DNA of 58,804 bases from a virus, in the IMG/VR virus record IMGVR_UViG_3300021425_000041, positions 1 through 58,804 of that record. One strand, given 5' to 3'. Shown in pieces: positions 33,651-42,994 of this stretch. How positions within the stretch are numbered: the stretch's first letter is position 1; the number at the start of each line of letters is the position of its first letter. The notes under the pieces were generated by a model, which had not been told where the DNA came from, searched no databases, and saw nothing but the letters and a program-made list of their open reading frames with translations. The position numbers and the translations under genes were made by a program.

Positions 33651-33992
33651 ATGAAGTCTGATAAATTAAAAACACAAATTCTTTCCATCTTTGAGGAAAT
33701 AAAACAAGAAACACGATCTGAACTACAATTAGAAGGATTGTCCGATGCTTATGCAAAACTTGCAAAATATTTAATGCAACAAGTAAAAGCAGGTAAGTTC
33801 CTTAGAAATTATGATATTGATACAAATGCAGGAAGAATGGTGTTTCAGACGGGTAGTGGTAAAAAAATAGTATTCAATGATATGAAATTGGGTGTTACTG
33901 CTAATAAAACATGGAAAGGAAGAAAAGATGCTGGATTCTTTGACTATAAAGATCACAAGGGAATTTTAAAATTTTCCCTTGCGGATATTTAA
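33651..33992 (+). CDS. Unknown small tail-region protein
   Basis: The product has 113 residues. The frame is open upstream through the terminator, but the ATG at 33651 is the sensible start because it follows the late element. The N-terminal half is helical and the C-terminal half beta-rich and basic (GRMVFQTGSGKKIVFNDMKLGV). Not recognised. Position between tube and baseplate genes suggests a tail assembly role. Confidence 0.55.
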   Translation: MKSDKLKTQILSIFEEIKQETRSELQLEGLSDAYAKLAKYLMQQVKAGKFLRNYDIDTNAGRMVFQTGSGKKIVFNDMKLGVTANKTWKGRKDAGFFDYKDHKGILKFSLADI

Positions 33993-34030
33993 TAAAAAAA
34001 GTCAAAAAATTTAATTCTTGTATATGTATA

Positions 34031-34052
34031 TATATCAGTTTATGCTGATATA
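34031..34052 (+). promoter_or_regulatory. Leader hairpin before the baseplate/chaperone gene
   Basis: TATATCAG and CTGATATA form an 8-bp stem with a 6-nt loop, 19 nt before the ATG at 34072. It is not followed by a T-run, so a translational or stability role is more likely than termination. Confidence 0.35.
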
Positions 34053-34071
34053 ATTAAATAAAGGTTATATT

Positions 34072-34989
34072 ATGGAAGAAGACAACAAAGCAATAGAAAT
34101 GCCTGAAGAGGTAAAACAAGCACTCAAACGAGATGCTGAAAAAACTACTACTGCGAGTAGTAGTTCAACAACAACGAGTCAAGCAAATCCTGTATTTACA
34201 CAACAATCGGATCAAGCACGTAAGTTTGAATATCCAAGTGAAGTAGTGGATTTACCAAGTCAAGGGTGGTTTTACGATCCATCGTCTCCACTTGCATCTG
34301 GTAAAATTGAAATTAAATACATGACTGCAAAAGAAGAAGATATTCTTACAAGTCAAAATTTGATCAAGAAGGGTGTCGTTTTAGATAAGTTGCTCGAAGC
34401 ACTTATTGTAACACCTGGAGTAAAACTTGATGAAATTCTCGTTGGAGATAAAAATGCAATTTTTGTGGCCGCAAGGATTCTTGCGTATGGAAAGGACTAC
34501 AAAATTAAGTTTAAAGATCCTTCAAATAATGAGGATGTTGAAGATACAATCGACTTATCACTAATTGAACCAAAAGAATTTGATTTTGACAAGTTTGAAA
34601 GAGGAAGAAACTTATTTAGTTTTGAATTTCCGTTTAGTAAGAAAACTGTTCATTGGAGTTTGCTTACACACAACGATGAGCAAAATATTGAAAATGAATT
34701 AAAGGCACTTAAGAAATTTACAAAGAACAAAAACGAAACTGCTGAAGTTACAACACGATTAAAATATGTCATCAAGTCTATTGATGGTGAAGAAGACAAA
34801 GCAAAAATTAAAAGTTTTGTTGATCGTGAACTTCTTGCACGTGATAGTTTGGCATTTCGTGAATTCATTAAAGAAAATACTCCTGACTTGGATATGACAT
34901 TTAATTTTGAATCCGAAGACACCGGATACGAAGAAAGGATGACGATCCCTCTTGGGGTCGACTTTTTTTACCCTTCCAGCCGAGTATAA
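34072..34989 (+). CDS. Baseplate hub / tail assembly protein of the T4 gp26-like family
   Basis: The N-terminal 40 residues of this 305-residue protein are a Ser/Thr-rich linker. Residues 55-160 follow the pattern of the T4 baseplate (gp26-type) family: VDLPSQGWFY, then GKIEIKYMTAKEEDILTSQNLIKKG, and later VGDKNAIFVAARILAYGKDY. In T4, gp26 is a hub-assembly protein. In many other phages proteins at this position, just before the tape measure, are tail assembly chaperones made in a short and a frameshifted long form. The end overlaps the 34952 frame by 38 nt over a run of seven T. A ribosome site AAGG lies 7 nt before the ATG. Confidence 0.65.
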   Translation: MEEDNKAIEMPEEVKQALKRDAEKTTTASSSSTTTSQANPVFTQQSDQARKFEYPSEVVDLPSQGWFYDPSSPLASGKIEIKYMTAKEEDILTSQNLIKKGVVLDKLLEALIVTPGVKLDEILVGDKNAIFVAARILAYGKDYKIKFKDPSNNEDVEDTIDLSLIEPKEFDFDKFERGRNLFSFEFPFSKKTVHWSLLTHNDEQNIENELKALKKFTKNKNETAEVTTRLKYVIKSIDGEEDKAKIKSFVDRELLARDSLAFREFIKENTPDLDMTFNFESEDTGYEERMTIPLGVDFFYPSSRV

Positions 34990-35212
34990 GATTCAGGTTC
35001 ACGAAGAGATTTTCAATCTCTCTTATTACAGTCAAGGTGGGTTTACACAAGATATTGTGTATAATTTACCTGTTTATCTTCGTAGATTTTATCTTAGAAA
35101 ACTTGTTGATGTTCGTAAGAAAGAAAACGAGGAAGTTGAAAAGGCAAAGTCTAAGGCATCTTCTTCCAGTAAACCTATAAGCAGACCTCCACCTAAAAGA
35201 CCGTATAGATAA
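34952..35212 (+). CDS. Downstream partner of the gp26-like protein, probably made by +1 frameshift
   Basis: The open segment of 86 codons has no ATG or GTG before its conserved part; the only start-like codon is a TTG at 34952. It encodes a segment typical of chaperone C-terminal parts (HEEIFNLSYYSQGGF, then NLPVYLRRFYLRKL), ending in a Ser/Pro/Lys tail. It is in the +1 frame relative to 34072-34989. The overlap contains TTTTTTT (34963-34969), where Phe-tRNA could slip. Expression as a C-terminal extension of the preceding protein is therefore more likely than independent start. Confidence 0.6.
   Translation: MGSTFFTLPAEYKIQVHEEIFNLSYYSQGGFTQDIVYNLPVYLRRFYLRKLVDVRKKENEEVEKAKSKASSSSKPISRPPPKRPYR
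34963..34969 (+). promoter_or_regulatory. Candidate programmed frameshift site (T7 run)
   Basis: Frame one reads GAC TTT TTT TAC and the downstream frame ACT TTT TTT ACC. A +1 slip (or -2) of Phe-tRNA re-pairs perfectly on TTT. The site lies between the downstream frame's last stop (34940-34942) and the upstream gene's stop (34987-34989). Confidence 0.5.
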
Positions 35213-35234
35213 AAACAAAGTTAAATAAACTTAT

Positions 35235-35274
35235 ATTGTCGTATATTTATCAATATATACGACAATTTTTTTTA
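35235..35274 (+). terminator. Terminator with embedded late promoter motif
   Basis: ATTGTCGTATA (35235-35245) and TATACGACAAT (35256-35266) form an 11-bp stem with a 10-nt loop and a run of T after it. An exact TATATTTAT motif (35242-35250) overlaps the left arm and loop. The same DNA could thus end one transcript and begin the next. Confidence 0.75.
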
Positions 35275-35287
35275 TAACACAAATATA

Positions 35288-35602
35288 ATGAAGAACAATA
35301 AACAAAAAGATAAAGAACTTCTAAAAGAAGTAGTTGGGTGGATTGTAAAAGGATTATTCAATAGAAGTGTAAAAGCAGCCGAAACATTTATGAGAAATGA
35401 CCCACGTGTTAAAAAAGCAGTTTTAGATGCGGCTAAAGCAATGAAAAAAGCAGAAGATGATTTACATGATGCATTAGAAGATAGATTCGGTGGTACACCC
35501 GAAGAAATTGCTGATAAAGCAAGAAGTGCGGGTATGTCGGTTGAGAAATATGCTAAGTATTTTTTGCGTAAAAATCCTGATGGAAGTAGACGACGTGCTT
35601 AA
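35288..35602 (+). CDS. Unknown small helical protein
   Basis: This 104-residue protein is Lys/Ala-rich and mostly helical (NDPRVKKAVLDAAKAMKKAEDD), with a basic end (RKNPDGSRRRA). It lies between the chaperone pair and the tape measure, 13 nt before the latter. Not recognised; tail assembly role by neighbourhood. Confidence 0.55.
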   Translation: MKNNKQKDKELLKEVVGWIVKGLFNRSVKAAETFMRNDPRVKKAVLDAAKAMKKAEDDLHDALEDRFGGTPEEIADKARSAGMSVEKYAKYFLRKNPDGSRRRA

Positions 35603-35615
35603 TTTGAAATAGTGT

Positions 35616-38600
35616 ATGGCAACAATCGATGAGTCTGATTTTACCAAGAAGCAAGTAGATGTAAAAGATCACTTCGCTGCCTTGCAGCGGACTATGATCG
35701 ATGTGCAAAGAATTGACACAGAGACAATTTCATCTCAGTTAAGTTCACTTTCTGAGGTTATGGGAAGTTCATTAACTGCACTTGCCGAGGGTAAAATAAA
35801 AGATAAAGATCATCTCGATTTACAAAAGTATTTAGATAAATTGGGATTGATGGCAGAAGAAAGTGCAAATGTAATTAAAGCATTTAATGCTTATACAAAA
35901 GAAGTTGCTAATTCAAAAGATGAAGAAGAAGCACTTGGCAAAATGATAGATGCAAACCAAGCATCAATGAAAAAAATTAATGCTCTTGAAAAAGAACGTG
36001 AAGAATTAATAAATAAAGTTAATAATCATAATAACATTACAGAAGAATTATCCAACAAAATTAATAATGTATTAGAACGCAGAGAAAGATATCAAGAAAC
36101 ATCCAATAACCTTGTTCAAAAGTACAATGACAAAATAGAGCAAGTAGAACAAAAGTTAAAAGCAGAAAATTTAAGTCAACAGGATATAGCAAAACTACAA
36201 CAAGAAAAAATAAATCTTGAAACTAAAATAGGTGATGTTAAAGATAGAACAAATAGATTTTTACAAAACTCAATATCATTGCATGAAGATTTAAAAACAA
36301 AACTTCAACAACAACAACAATTGTACGAAGACGCACCGAACAGGATTGAGAGTATAAATTCTAAATTAAGAGAAGAAATAGCATTCAATGATATTATCAA
36401 AAAAGATTTAGAACAATTTTCCAAGGGAATGGAAAACTTTGGGTTGATGACGGACAAATCAAGAAAAACGGTACAAAGTATATTAAAACTTGATAAGGAT
36501 ATAAATAAGGAATTAAAAACATCTAACGATGAAAGTAAAAAAATTACTAATAATTTAGGTGATAGTAATGACCGTATGCAGTCTCTATCAAGTGAGACAT
36601 CAGATTTTGCAAATGAAATGAACAGAGCTGCAACTGAAGCTGAACGTGCATTAATGGCAATGTCAGCATTAAAAGGACGGGGTATTCCAAGACGCAAGGG
36701 TAACGGAGAGGACATTATGGGTGGAGGCCTCAATGCTGTTAGGGTTAACAACCAAGGACAAGCAGAATTTGCTACACCTGCTGGAAATATAACAACAGTC
36801 TCCGCAGGATTTGCCAATCGTGCAACCGCAGGTATGACTCCGCAACTTAGAGGAATGAATTCGGGAGGTTATATATCTGGACCAAACGGAAAAGATGTAA
36901 TTCCTGCTATGTTAACTAACGGAGAATATGTTATAAATGCATCTGCAACAAAAAAGTTTTTACCTTTACTTGAAAAAATAAATTCGGGACAAATTCAGTC
37001 ATTTGCAAGTGGGGGTATGGTTGGTAATAATCCGTGGTCATCAGCAAAAAATTCAAAACCAGAACAACACTTAGCGAATATCGAAACTCATTTGAAGGAT
37101 GTAGTTGAGGGTTCAGACATTCAGATAAAAAATCAAATGCATCATGACAAAATACTGCGTGAAATAGCAAATGACAAAACTTCTGATTATGGAATTAGGA
37201 AAGAGACCACTACTGGTCAAATGCCAGCTGGTCACTTTGCTGTTCCTAATGAAAAAGGTTATTATGAAATGTATGGTCATTTGGATAAATCAAAGAATAT
37301 ACAAAAACGAGTCGGGAATTCCCACGGTGGTGGGCAATTTTCAACTACTCATCTACATCCTAAACACGCACTTGCGGGTGACGGAAAAAAACATGAAGAA
37401 ATTGCAAATAACACAAAGAAAGCTTTTTTGAATCAAAAACTAAAAGAAAATGTTGATTTTTCAAAGGTAGACAAAGATACATTTAAAAAAGAAATTGTTG
37501 AACAAATAAGAAAAAATGCGGAAACATTTGATAAATTAAATAAAGCAATACAGACAGAAAATAAAATTCGCAACCAAATACAGGGGTATGAATTAAAACA
37601 AGGTGAAGTTGCGGGTGTAAACGATGAAAGAAGTTCTGCACTAGAAAAGGCATTATTAGATCAATACGAAGCAACGAATTCGTTAAAAAATGCAGGAGTG
37701 GTCGATGGTGACTTTGATAAGTATGTAAGTGACACAAAACTGAATCAACTTGTAGGTGATATGTTTAAAATTTTTAATGCCAATCAGATTGGAGGGGGAA
37801 CTGCGAATATAGAAAAGGAAATTAAAGGAGCAATTGAATCTGGATTGTATAAATCTGCTGATGAATTTAGAAAAATAATGGGGGCATTCAAATCACCCGA
37901 GGAACTTACCGAATTAGCACAGATTAATGATACTTCGTTAAAAACTTTGCTCAATATACAAGATGCACCTCCTCGATTTATACAAGCACTTGAAAATAGT
38001 ACTAATAGTGCAAGTAAAAATATGAGAGACATACACAAACAACAACAAGAGAACAAAGGTGATGGAACAGCAAGAGGATTTAAAGAACATTTACAAAGTT
38101 TTCATAAGGACAAAGGATTACAAGAAATACCAGTCTATACCAAGGAAGGTGATGTACAGTATACTAAATTTACAACACAAGGTGGTGGTGATAAAAATGA
38201 CTTGTCAAAAAATATGTCTAATTCTGGACTACCTGAGTGGGTGGAAAGTTACAATCGTGCAAATAATATTGTATTGGAAGCACGACAAAAAGCAAATGAC
38301 AAACTATTTGACATAGAAGCAAAAGCAGCCAAATTTGGTGTTAGTAGATATGCCGAATTAAATTCTCAACAACAAGAATTTTGGGACTCTTCTGCGAATA
38401 CATTAAATCAAGCACATCAAGAAATTAAAAAAGCAATATTGGAAGTTGCGGAAGCAGGTGAAGAAGGAAAACGAAAGTTAGAGCAACTTGCAATGCAAAC
38501 AACTCAAACCTTTTCTTTAGTTGGAAATGATTTACCAACCAATTTATTAAATGTAAGAGATGCTACAATTGATACACTCACTTCATTGAAAGATGCTACT

Positions 38601-41600
38601 AAAGGTGGTTTACTTGGTGTAGATTTAGATAGTGAAATTGCTAAATTAGAAGAACTTGAAAGAGATCAAGTTCAAAATATGGATTCAATCTTTTCCGCAT
38701 TGACGGGTTTAACAAGTCTGTCTGATAGTGGAACATTTGATATGATGGCAACTGGAAATAAAGTAGAAAGATCACTTTCAATTTCTAAACTGCATGATAT
38801 GTTAGCAAATCAGATGACAGGGGGTCAAGATGAAACCCAACGATTGGTAAAAGCTATTGGTGCAAATAAAGCAAGATCTGATGTAGAAAAATTGTCAACA
38901 GGTGGATTTGTAAGTGGACCTATGGGAAGAGATGTAATTCCTGCAATGCTAACAGACGGAGAGTTTGTAATAAGAGCAGATGTTGCAAAAAAATGGCGAG
39001 GTTTTCTTGAACATTTAAATAACAAAGGTCATTTGGGAATGTATCAAGGTGGACCTGTAATGCTTGCTGATGGTGGTGCTCCTGGTGGAGGGGGTGGTGG
39101 TCCCGGTGGTGGAGGTGGTGGTCCTGATCTAGCTGCAATGCAAACCTTGTTAAGTAAAAACAATGCAGAGGTACAGGGTATGTCAATTATTTTTAGTGAA
39201 ATTGTTGAGTCCGTCAAAAAATATAACGAAGAAGGAAAAACCGCAGAACAAATTCAAGACTTAATAAACACAAAAGTATCTGATATGCAAGAAATGTTAA
39301 ATTCGGAACTCGATTTGCAAGATCAACTTGCATTGAAGACAAGTAAACGTTTGCAACAACTTAAAGCAATAAAAGAGTTAAAACTTGCAGGAGTACATGA
39401 TGCTATATTAGGAGCATTTACTGCGGTAGAAGATAAAATTGATGGAATTGTAGGAAGCATACCTGTTGTAGGCTCTGCACTTGCGATGAGCATAAAAGCA
39501 TCTACTGGTCCTGCGTTTGAGGAACTACGACAAGGAGCATCTGATGCATTTTTAGATATGGCAGAATATGCTAAAAATAACGATATGGATTTGGATGGTG
39601 CATTTAACAAAGGAATGGAGACTTTCAAGAAAAGTGCATCTAAAGCAGGTGAACATATGAAAATGATAGGTTCATTTGCCAAAAAAATAGGTCCTGGTAT
39701 GATAGCAGCCGGAGCTGCGGCGTTTGGTTTTGTTGCGTTATTGGGATTAGGATTACAAAGATTTTTTGAACTAGAAGAGCAACAAGAAGAATTTAGAAAA
39801 GGTTTGGGTTTGATGGCATCTACTGCCAAACCAATTGAAAATATGGCACGAAATGCTCAAAAAGAATTTGCAAGAGCAGGAGTTACATTAGAACAAGCAT
39901 TCAACGCCGCAACTTCATTAACTTCTGAATTAGGAACAACGCACTTGGTTTCACAAGAAGCAGTAAAAACAATTTCACTTATGGAAGCAGGACTCGGATT
40001 GTCTTCGGACACGGCTGCTGGAGCATATGATATGTTTAAATTAATGGGTTCATCAAGTGGAGAATCTGCTGAGAATTTAATGAAAGCAACTGCGTCACTT
40101 GCTGATGCGGCTGGTGTCCCACTTGACGCAGTAATGAATGATATAGCAAATGCATCTGAAGATACGCAGAAATTCATGAAGGGAAATGCAAAGCAAATGA
40201 TGATAGCCGCAGTGCAAGCACGTCGTTTGGGAGTATCTATGGATAGTATAACAGGTGCTATGAGTCAAGCACTTGATATTGAATCTAGTATTAGTGAAGA
40301 AATGCGATTAGCAAGTATGCTTGGAAAACATATTAACTTAAATGCAATGAGACGTGCATCATTTGAGGGAGATGCTGAAAAAGTTATGCAAGAGCAACTT
40401 AAAGCATTGAAAAATATGGGTGGAACTGATGCAATGAATCCATATCAACTTGAACAGGCCGCAAAAGCATTGGGACTTAGTGTAGAAGAAATGATAAAAA
40501 TGGAGAAGCATGAAAAAGGTCTTCAGGCACTCAAAAACGGAACGGCAGAGCAACAAAAAATGTATAATGATTATACTGCAATGCAAAATCAAATGAAAAA
40601 AGATGGAGTTAAATCTGCGGCCGAAGAAGCAGAAGAACGCATCAAAGCACAACAAGCAGAGTTAGTAAAAGCAAATATAATGGCACAGATCAATTCATTA
40701 ATGACAAAATTGGCCGAAACCTTGTTACCACTAATTGAAACAGGATTTAAAATACTAATGCCTATTCTAAATTCTATTTTCGCAGTATTGGGTTTTATTG
40801 TAGATGTGGTTGGATTTATATTGTCTCCAGTCACATTACTTGCTGATGGAATTTCATATGTAGCAGATGAGTTTGGAAGTGTTGGTAAAGTAATATTAAC
40901 CGTAGCCGGACTATTAGTAGGGTTGCCTTTATTAATTGGTGCTTTTGGAGGATCTGTAACAGGAGTATTGGGAATTCTTAAAACTGGAATTTTATCTGTG
41001 GGAGGTTATATCAAAAAAGCATTTTCTGCCGAAGGTTTATCTACATTTAAAGATTCAATGTCTTCTATGTTTAGTGCAGGACTAGAAGGAGCAAAAGGAT
41101 TGGGTGGTGCTTTATTAGATGCTGTTAAAAATCCAGTGGGTACAATAAAATCAATAGGTGATAGTCTTGCTGGTTTAGGGAAAAAGGGTAAGGATATGTT
41201 GTCAGGTATGTTGGGTGGTGGTGGAGGTGGAGCACCTGGTACGGGAGCATTTGGTCAAGGAGGAGCAAGTGATCAATCCAAAAAAGGTGGTATGATGGAT
41301 AAGGTTAAAGGAATGTTTGGTGGAGGAGATAAATCAAAGGGAGGAGATATGGTTCCTGATGTCGATCCAAAGAAGGGTGATAAATTTAAAAAGTTTTTAG
41401 ATGCGTTTAATAAAATTGATATGGGCAAAATAATAAAAGCATCTGCGGCCTTGCTCATTTTATCTGGTGCATTGTTTGTATCTGCAAAGGCATTCCAAGC
41501 ATTTTCAAAAGTTAGTTGGGATGGTGTGGCAAAAGGAATTATAGGATTAACTGCACTTGTAGTTGCTTCTAAATTTCTTGAGAAGGGATCAACATCCATG

Positions 41601-42956
41601 ATCAAAGGTGCGGCCGCAATTGCAGTATTGGGCATTGCATTACTACCGGCTGCATTTGCATTTCAAATGTTTAGTAGTGTCAACTGGGCAGGAGTTCTTG
41701 CTGGAATGGTTGCACTTGGAGTATTAGCAGTTATGGCAATAGTTCTTGGAAACTTAATAGTTCCAATTGCTATGGGTGCGGCTGCGATTGCACTATTAGG
41801 ATTATCATTAATTCCATTTGGAGTTGCGGCTCTTTTTGCGGGAGTAGGTGCAATGTTAATTGCAACTGCATTTACGGTAATGGTATCTGCATTACAAACA
41901 TTAACATTCGAGGATATAGGGAAGATTATGCTATTAGGAGCAACTTTTGTGGGACTTGGTGCAATGATACCATTTGTTATATTAGGAGCAGCTGCTCTTG
42001 GAATAATGGGAACTGCACTTATTGCGTTTAGTGTTATGGCATTGATTGCAACATATGGAATTGGAGTATTAGCAGTTTCGTTTGCATTGTTATCTGCTTC
42101 TATTGCGACGATAAGTGAAAATGGTATAGCAGTATTATTATCACTGGGAATGATCGGTTTATTAGCACCTATGTTCTTTGTTGCTTCTGCTGGAATTTTA
42201 ATGCTTGCTGGAGCAATTGCAGTAATGAGTGCGGCTTTATTAGGATCGAGTATAATGAGTATATTTTCAAGTGACGATCCATTTGCGGTGTATATTAATT
42301 TAGGAAAAAATGCAGATAAACTAGATACGGCTGCTAAAGGATTAAGAAAGATTGCATCGTCTATGTCTGCATTATCAGATATAGATGCAGAGGACATTCT
42401 TGATGACATTGCAGATGGTATGGAAGATTTGTTTGATGAAATTGAGGATATAGAAATGGCCTCAATAAATAAGTTTGCTTCAATTGGAGTTAGTTTTGGT
42501 TTAATTGGTGATGGTATGAAAGAAATCAAAAAAGGAATAAGTCCATTTAAAGATTTAATAACACTTATGAGTGATCCTGCTAACTACGAGGGTGCAATTG
42601 TGGGAATTAATGCATTAACTCTTGCTTTAACTGATTTGTGTAGTGTAATTCAAAGTTTAGGTGAATCTGAATTAGGAATCTTGGGAGTAGCATCTGCCGA
42701 AGGAGGAGACGATGGAGGTCCGTCCACTCAAGATATGGCAGGAGGGGCTAATGCAATTCCAATGACCGATGTCGTACAACAAGTTGCATCTGTTACAGCC
42801 GCACCCGGTATGCCAACTGGATCCGGAGAAAGTGCAAGTAATGCCGGAGTTGAAGAACGACTTGATGAATTAATTTCTCTTATGAAGTCTGGAAAACTCG
42901 GAGTTAATCTTGATGGTAAAAAAGTTGAAAAGCAACTTGCCAAGGCTGCTCCTTGA
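35616..42956 (+). CDS. Tape measure protein
   Basis: The 2446-residue product is the largest of the window. The N-terminal 350 residues are coiled coil. Two copies of the motif GG(Y/F)(I/V)SGPxGxDVIPAMLTxGE(Y/F)VI occur at about 417-440 and 1096-1119; such motifs are common in phage tape measures. Between them, YGHLD (553-557) and THLHP (578-582) faintly recall M23 peptidases. A Gly-rich linker lies near 1160. The last third has long hydrophobic Ala/Leu/Ile segments (about 1950-2220) that may insert in the host membrane during ejection. The length sets tail length, here expected to be long. In T4 the gp29 tape measure is much smaller (590 residues). Confidence 0.85.
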   Translation: MATIDESDFTKKQVDVKDHFAALQRTMIDVQRIDTETISSQLSSLSEVMGSSLTALAEGKIKDKDHLDLQKYLDKLGLMAEESANVIKAFNAYTKEVANSKDEEEALGKMIDANQASMKKINALEKEREELINKVNNHNNITEELSNKINNVLERRERYQETSNNLVQKYNDKIEQVEQKLKAENLSQQDIAKLQQEKINLETKIGDVKDRTNRFLQNSISLHEDLKTKLQQQQQLYEDAPNRIESINSKLREEIAFNDIIKKDLEQFSKGMENFGLMTDKSRKTVQSILKLDKDINKELKTSNDESKKITNNLGDSNDRMQSLSSETSDFANEMNRAATEAERALMAMSALKGRGIPRRKGNGEDIMGGGLNAVRVNNQGQAEFATPAGNITTVSAGFANRATAGMTPQLRGMNSGGYISGPNGKDVIPAMLTNGEYVINASATKKFLPLLEKINSGQIQSFASGGMVGNNPWSSAKNSKPEQHLANIETHLKDVVEGSDIQIKNQMHHDKILREIANDKTSDYGIRKETTTGQMPAGHFAVPNEKGYYEMYGHLDKSKNIQKRVGNSHGGGQFSTTHLHPKHALAGDGKKHEEIANNTKKAFLNQKLKENVDFSKVDKDTFKKEIVEQIRKNAETFDKLNKAIQTENKIRNQIQGYELKQGEVAGVNDERSSALEKALLDQYEATNSLKNAGVVDGDFDKYVSDTKLNQLVGDMFKIFNANQIGGGTANIEKEIKGAIESGLYKSADEFRKIMGAFKSPEELTELAQINDTSLKTLLNIQDAPPRFIQALENSTNSASKNMRDIHKQQQENKGDGTARGFKEHLQSFHKDKGLQEIPVYTKEGDVQYTKFTTQGGGDKNDLSKNMSNSGLPEWVESYNRANNIVLEARQKANDKLFDIEAKAAKFGVSRYAELNSQQQEFWDSSANTLNQAHQEIKKAILEVAEAGEEGKRKLEQLAMQTTQTFSLVGNDLPTNLLNVRDATIDTLTSLKDATKGGLLGVDLDSEIAKLEELERDQVQNMDSIFSALTGLTSLSDSGTFDMMATGNKVERSLSISKLHDMLANQMTGGQDETQRLVKAIGANKARSDVEKLSTGGFVSGPMGRDVIPAMLTDGEFVIRADVAKKWRGFLEHLNNKGHLGMYQGGPVMLADGGAPGGGGGGPGGGGGGPDLAAMQTLLSKNNAEVQGMSIIFSEIVESVKKYNEEGKTAEQIQDLINTKVSDMQEMLNSELDLQDQLALKTSKRLQQLKAIKELKLAGVHDAILGAFTAVEDKIDGIVGSIPVVGSALAMSIKASTGPAFEELRQGASDAFLDMAEYAKNNDMDLDGAFNKGMETFKKSASKAGEHMKMIGSFAKKIGPGMIAAGAAAFGFVALLGLGLQRFFELEEQQEEFRKGLGLMASTAKPIENMARNAQKEFARAGVTLEQAFNAATSLTSELGTTHLVSQEAVKTISLMEAGLGLSSDTAAGAYDMFKLMGSSSGESAENLMKATASLADAAGVPLDAVMNDIANASEDTQKFMKGNAKQMMIAAVQARRLGVSMDSITGAMSQALDIESSISEEMRLASMLGKHINLNAMRRASFEGDAEKVMQEQLKALKNMGGTDAMNPYQLEQAAKALGLSVEEMIKMEKHEKGLQALKNGTAEQQKMYNDYTAMQNQMKKDGVKSAAEEAEERIKAQQAELVKANIMAQINSLMTKLAETLLPLIETGFKILMPILNSIFAVLGFIVDVVGFILSPVTLLADGISYVADEFGSVGKVILTVAGLLVGLPLLIGAFGGSVTGVLGILKTGILSVGGYIKKAFSAEGLSTFKDSMSSMFSAGLEGAKGLGGALLDAVKNPVGTIKSIGDSLAGLGKKGKDMLSGMLGGGGGGAPGTGAFGQGGASDQSKKGGMMDKVKGMFGGGDKSKGGDMVPDVDPKKGDKFKKFLDAFNKIDMGKIIKASAALLILSGALFVSAKAFQAFSKVSWDGVAKGIIGLTALVVASKFLEKGSTSMIKGAAAIAVLGIALLPAAFAFQMFSSVNWAGVLAGMVALGVLAVMAIVLGNLIVPIAMGAAAIALLGLSLIPFGVAALFAGVGAMLIATAFTVMVSALQTLTFEDIGKIMLLGATFVGLGAMIPFVILGAAALGIMGTALIAFSVMALIATYGIGVLAVSFALLSASIATISENGIAVLLSLGMIGLLAPMFFVASAGILMLAGAIAVMSAALLGSSIMSIFSSDDPFAVYINLGKNADKLDTAAKGLRKIASSMSALSDIDAEDILDDIADGMEDLFDEIEDIEMASINKFASIGVSFGLIGDGMKEIKKGISPFKDLITLMSDPANYEGAIVGINALTLALTDLCSVIQSLGESELGILGVASAEGGDDGGPSTQDMAGGANAIPMTDVVQQVASVTAAPGMPTGSGESASNAGVEERLDELISLMKSGKLGVNLDGKKVEKQLAKAAP

Positions 42957-42978
42957 TGACTTAAAAAAAATATATTTG

Positions 42979-42987
42979 TATATTTAT
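42979..42987 (+). promoter_or_regulatory. Putative late promoter element before baseplate genes
   Basis: Exact TATATTTAT, 7 nt before the ATG at 42995. No ribosome site. Confidence 0.6.
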
Positions 42988-42994
42988 ATTTTGC

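Noticed and set aside
41663-42529. Long minus-strand open frame (288 codons) opposite the hydrophobic end of the tape measure gene
   Set aside because: It is a mirror of the biased Ala/Ile/Leu codons of the real gene, lacks a ribosome site and motif, and the window has no other minus-strand genes.
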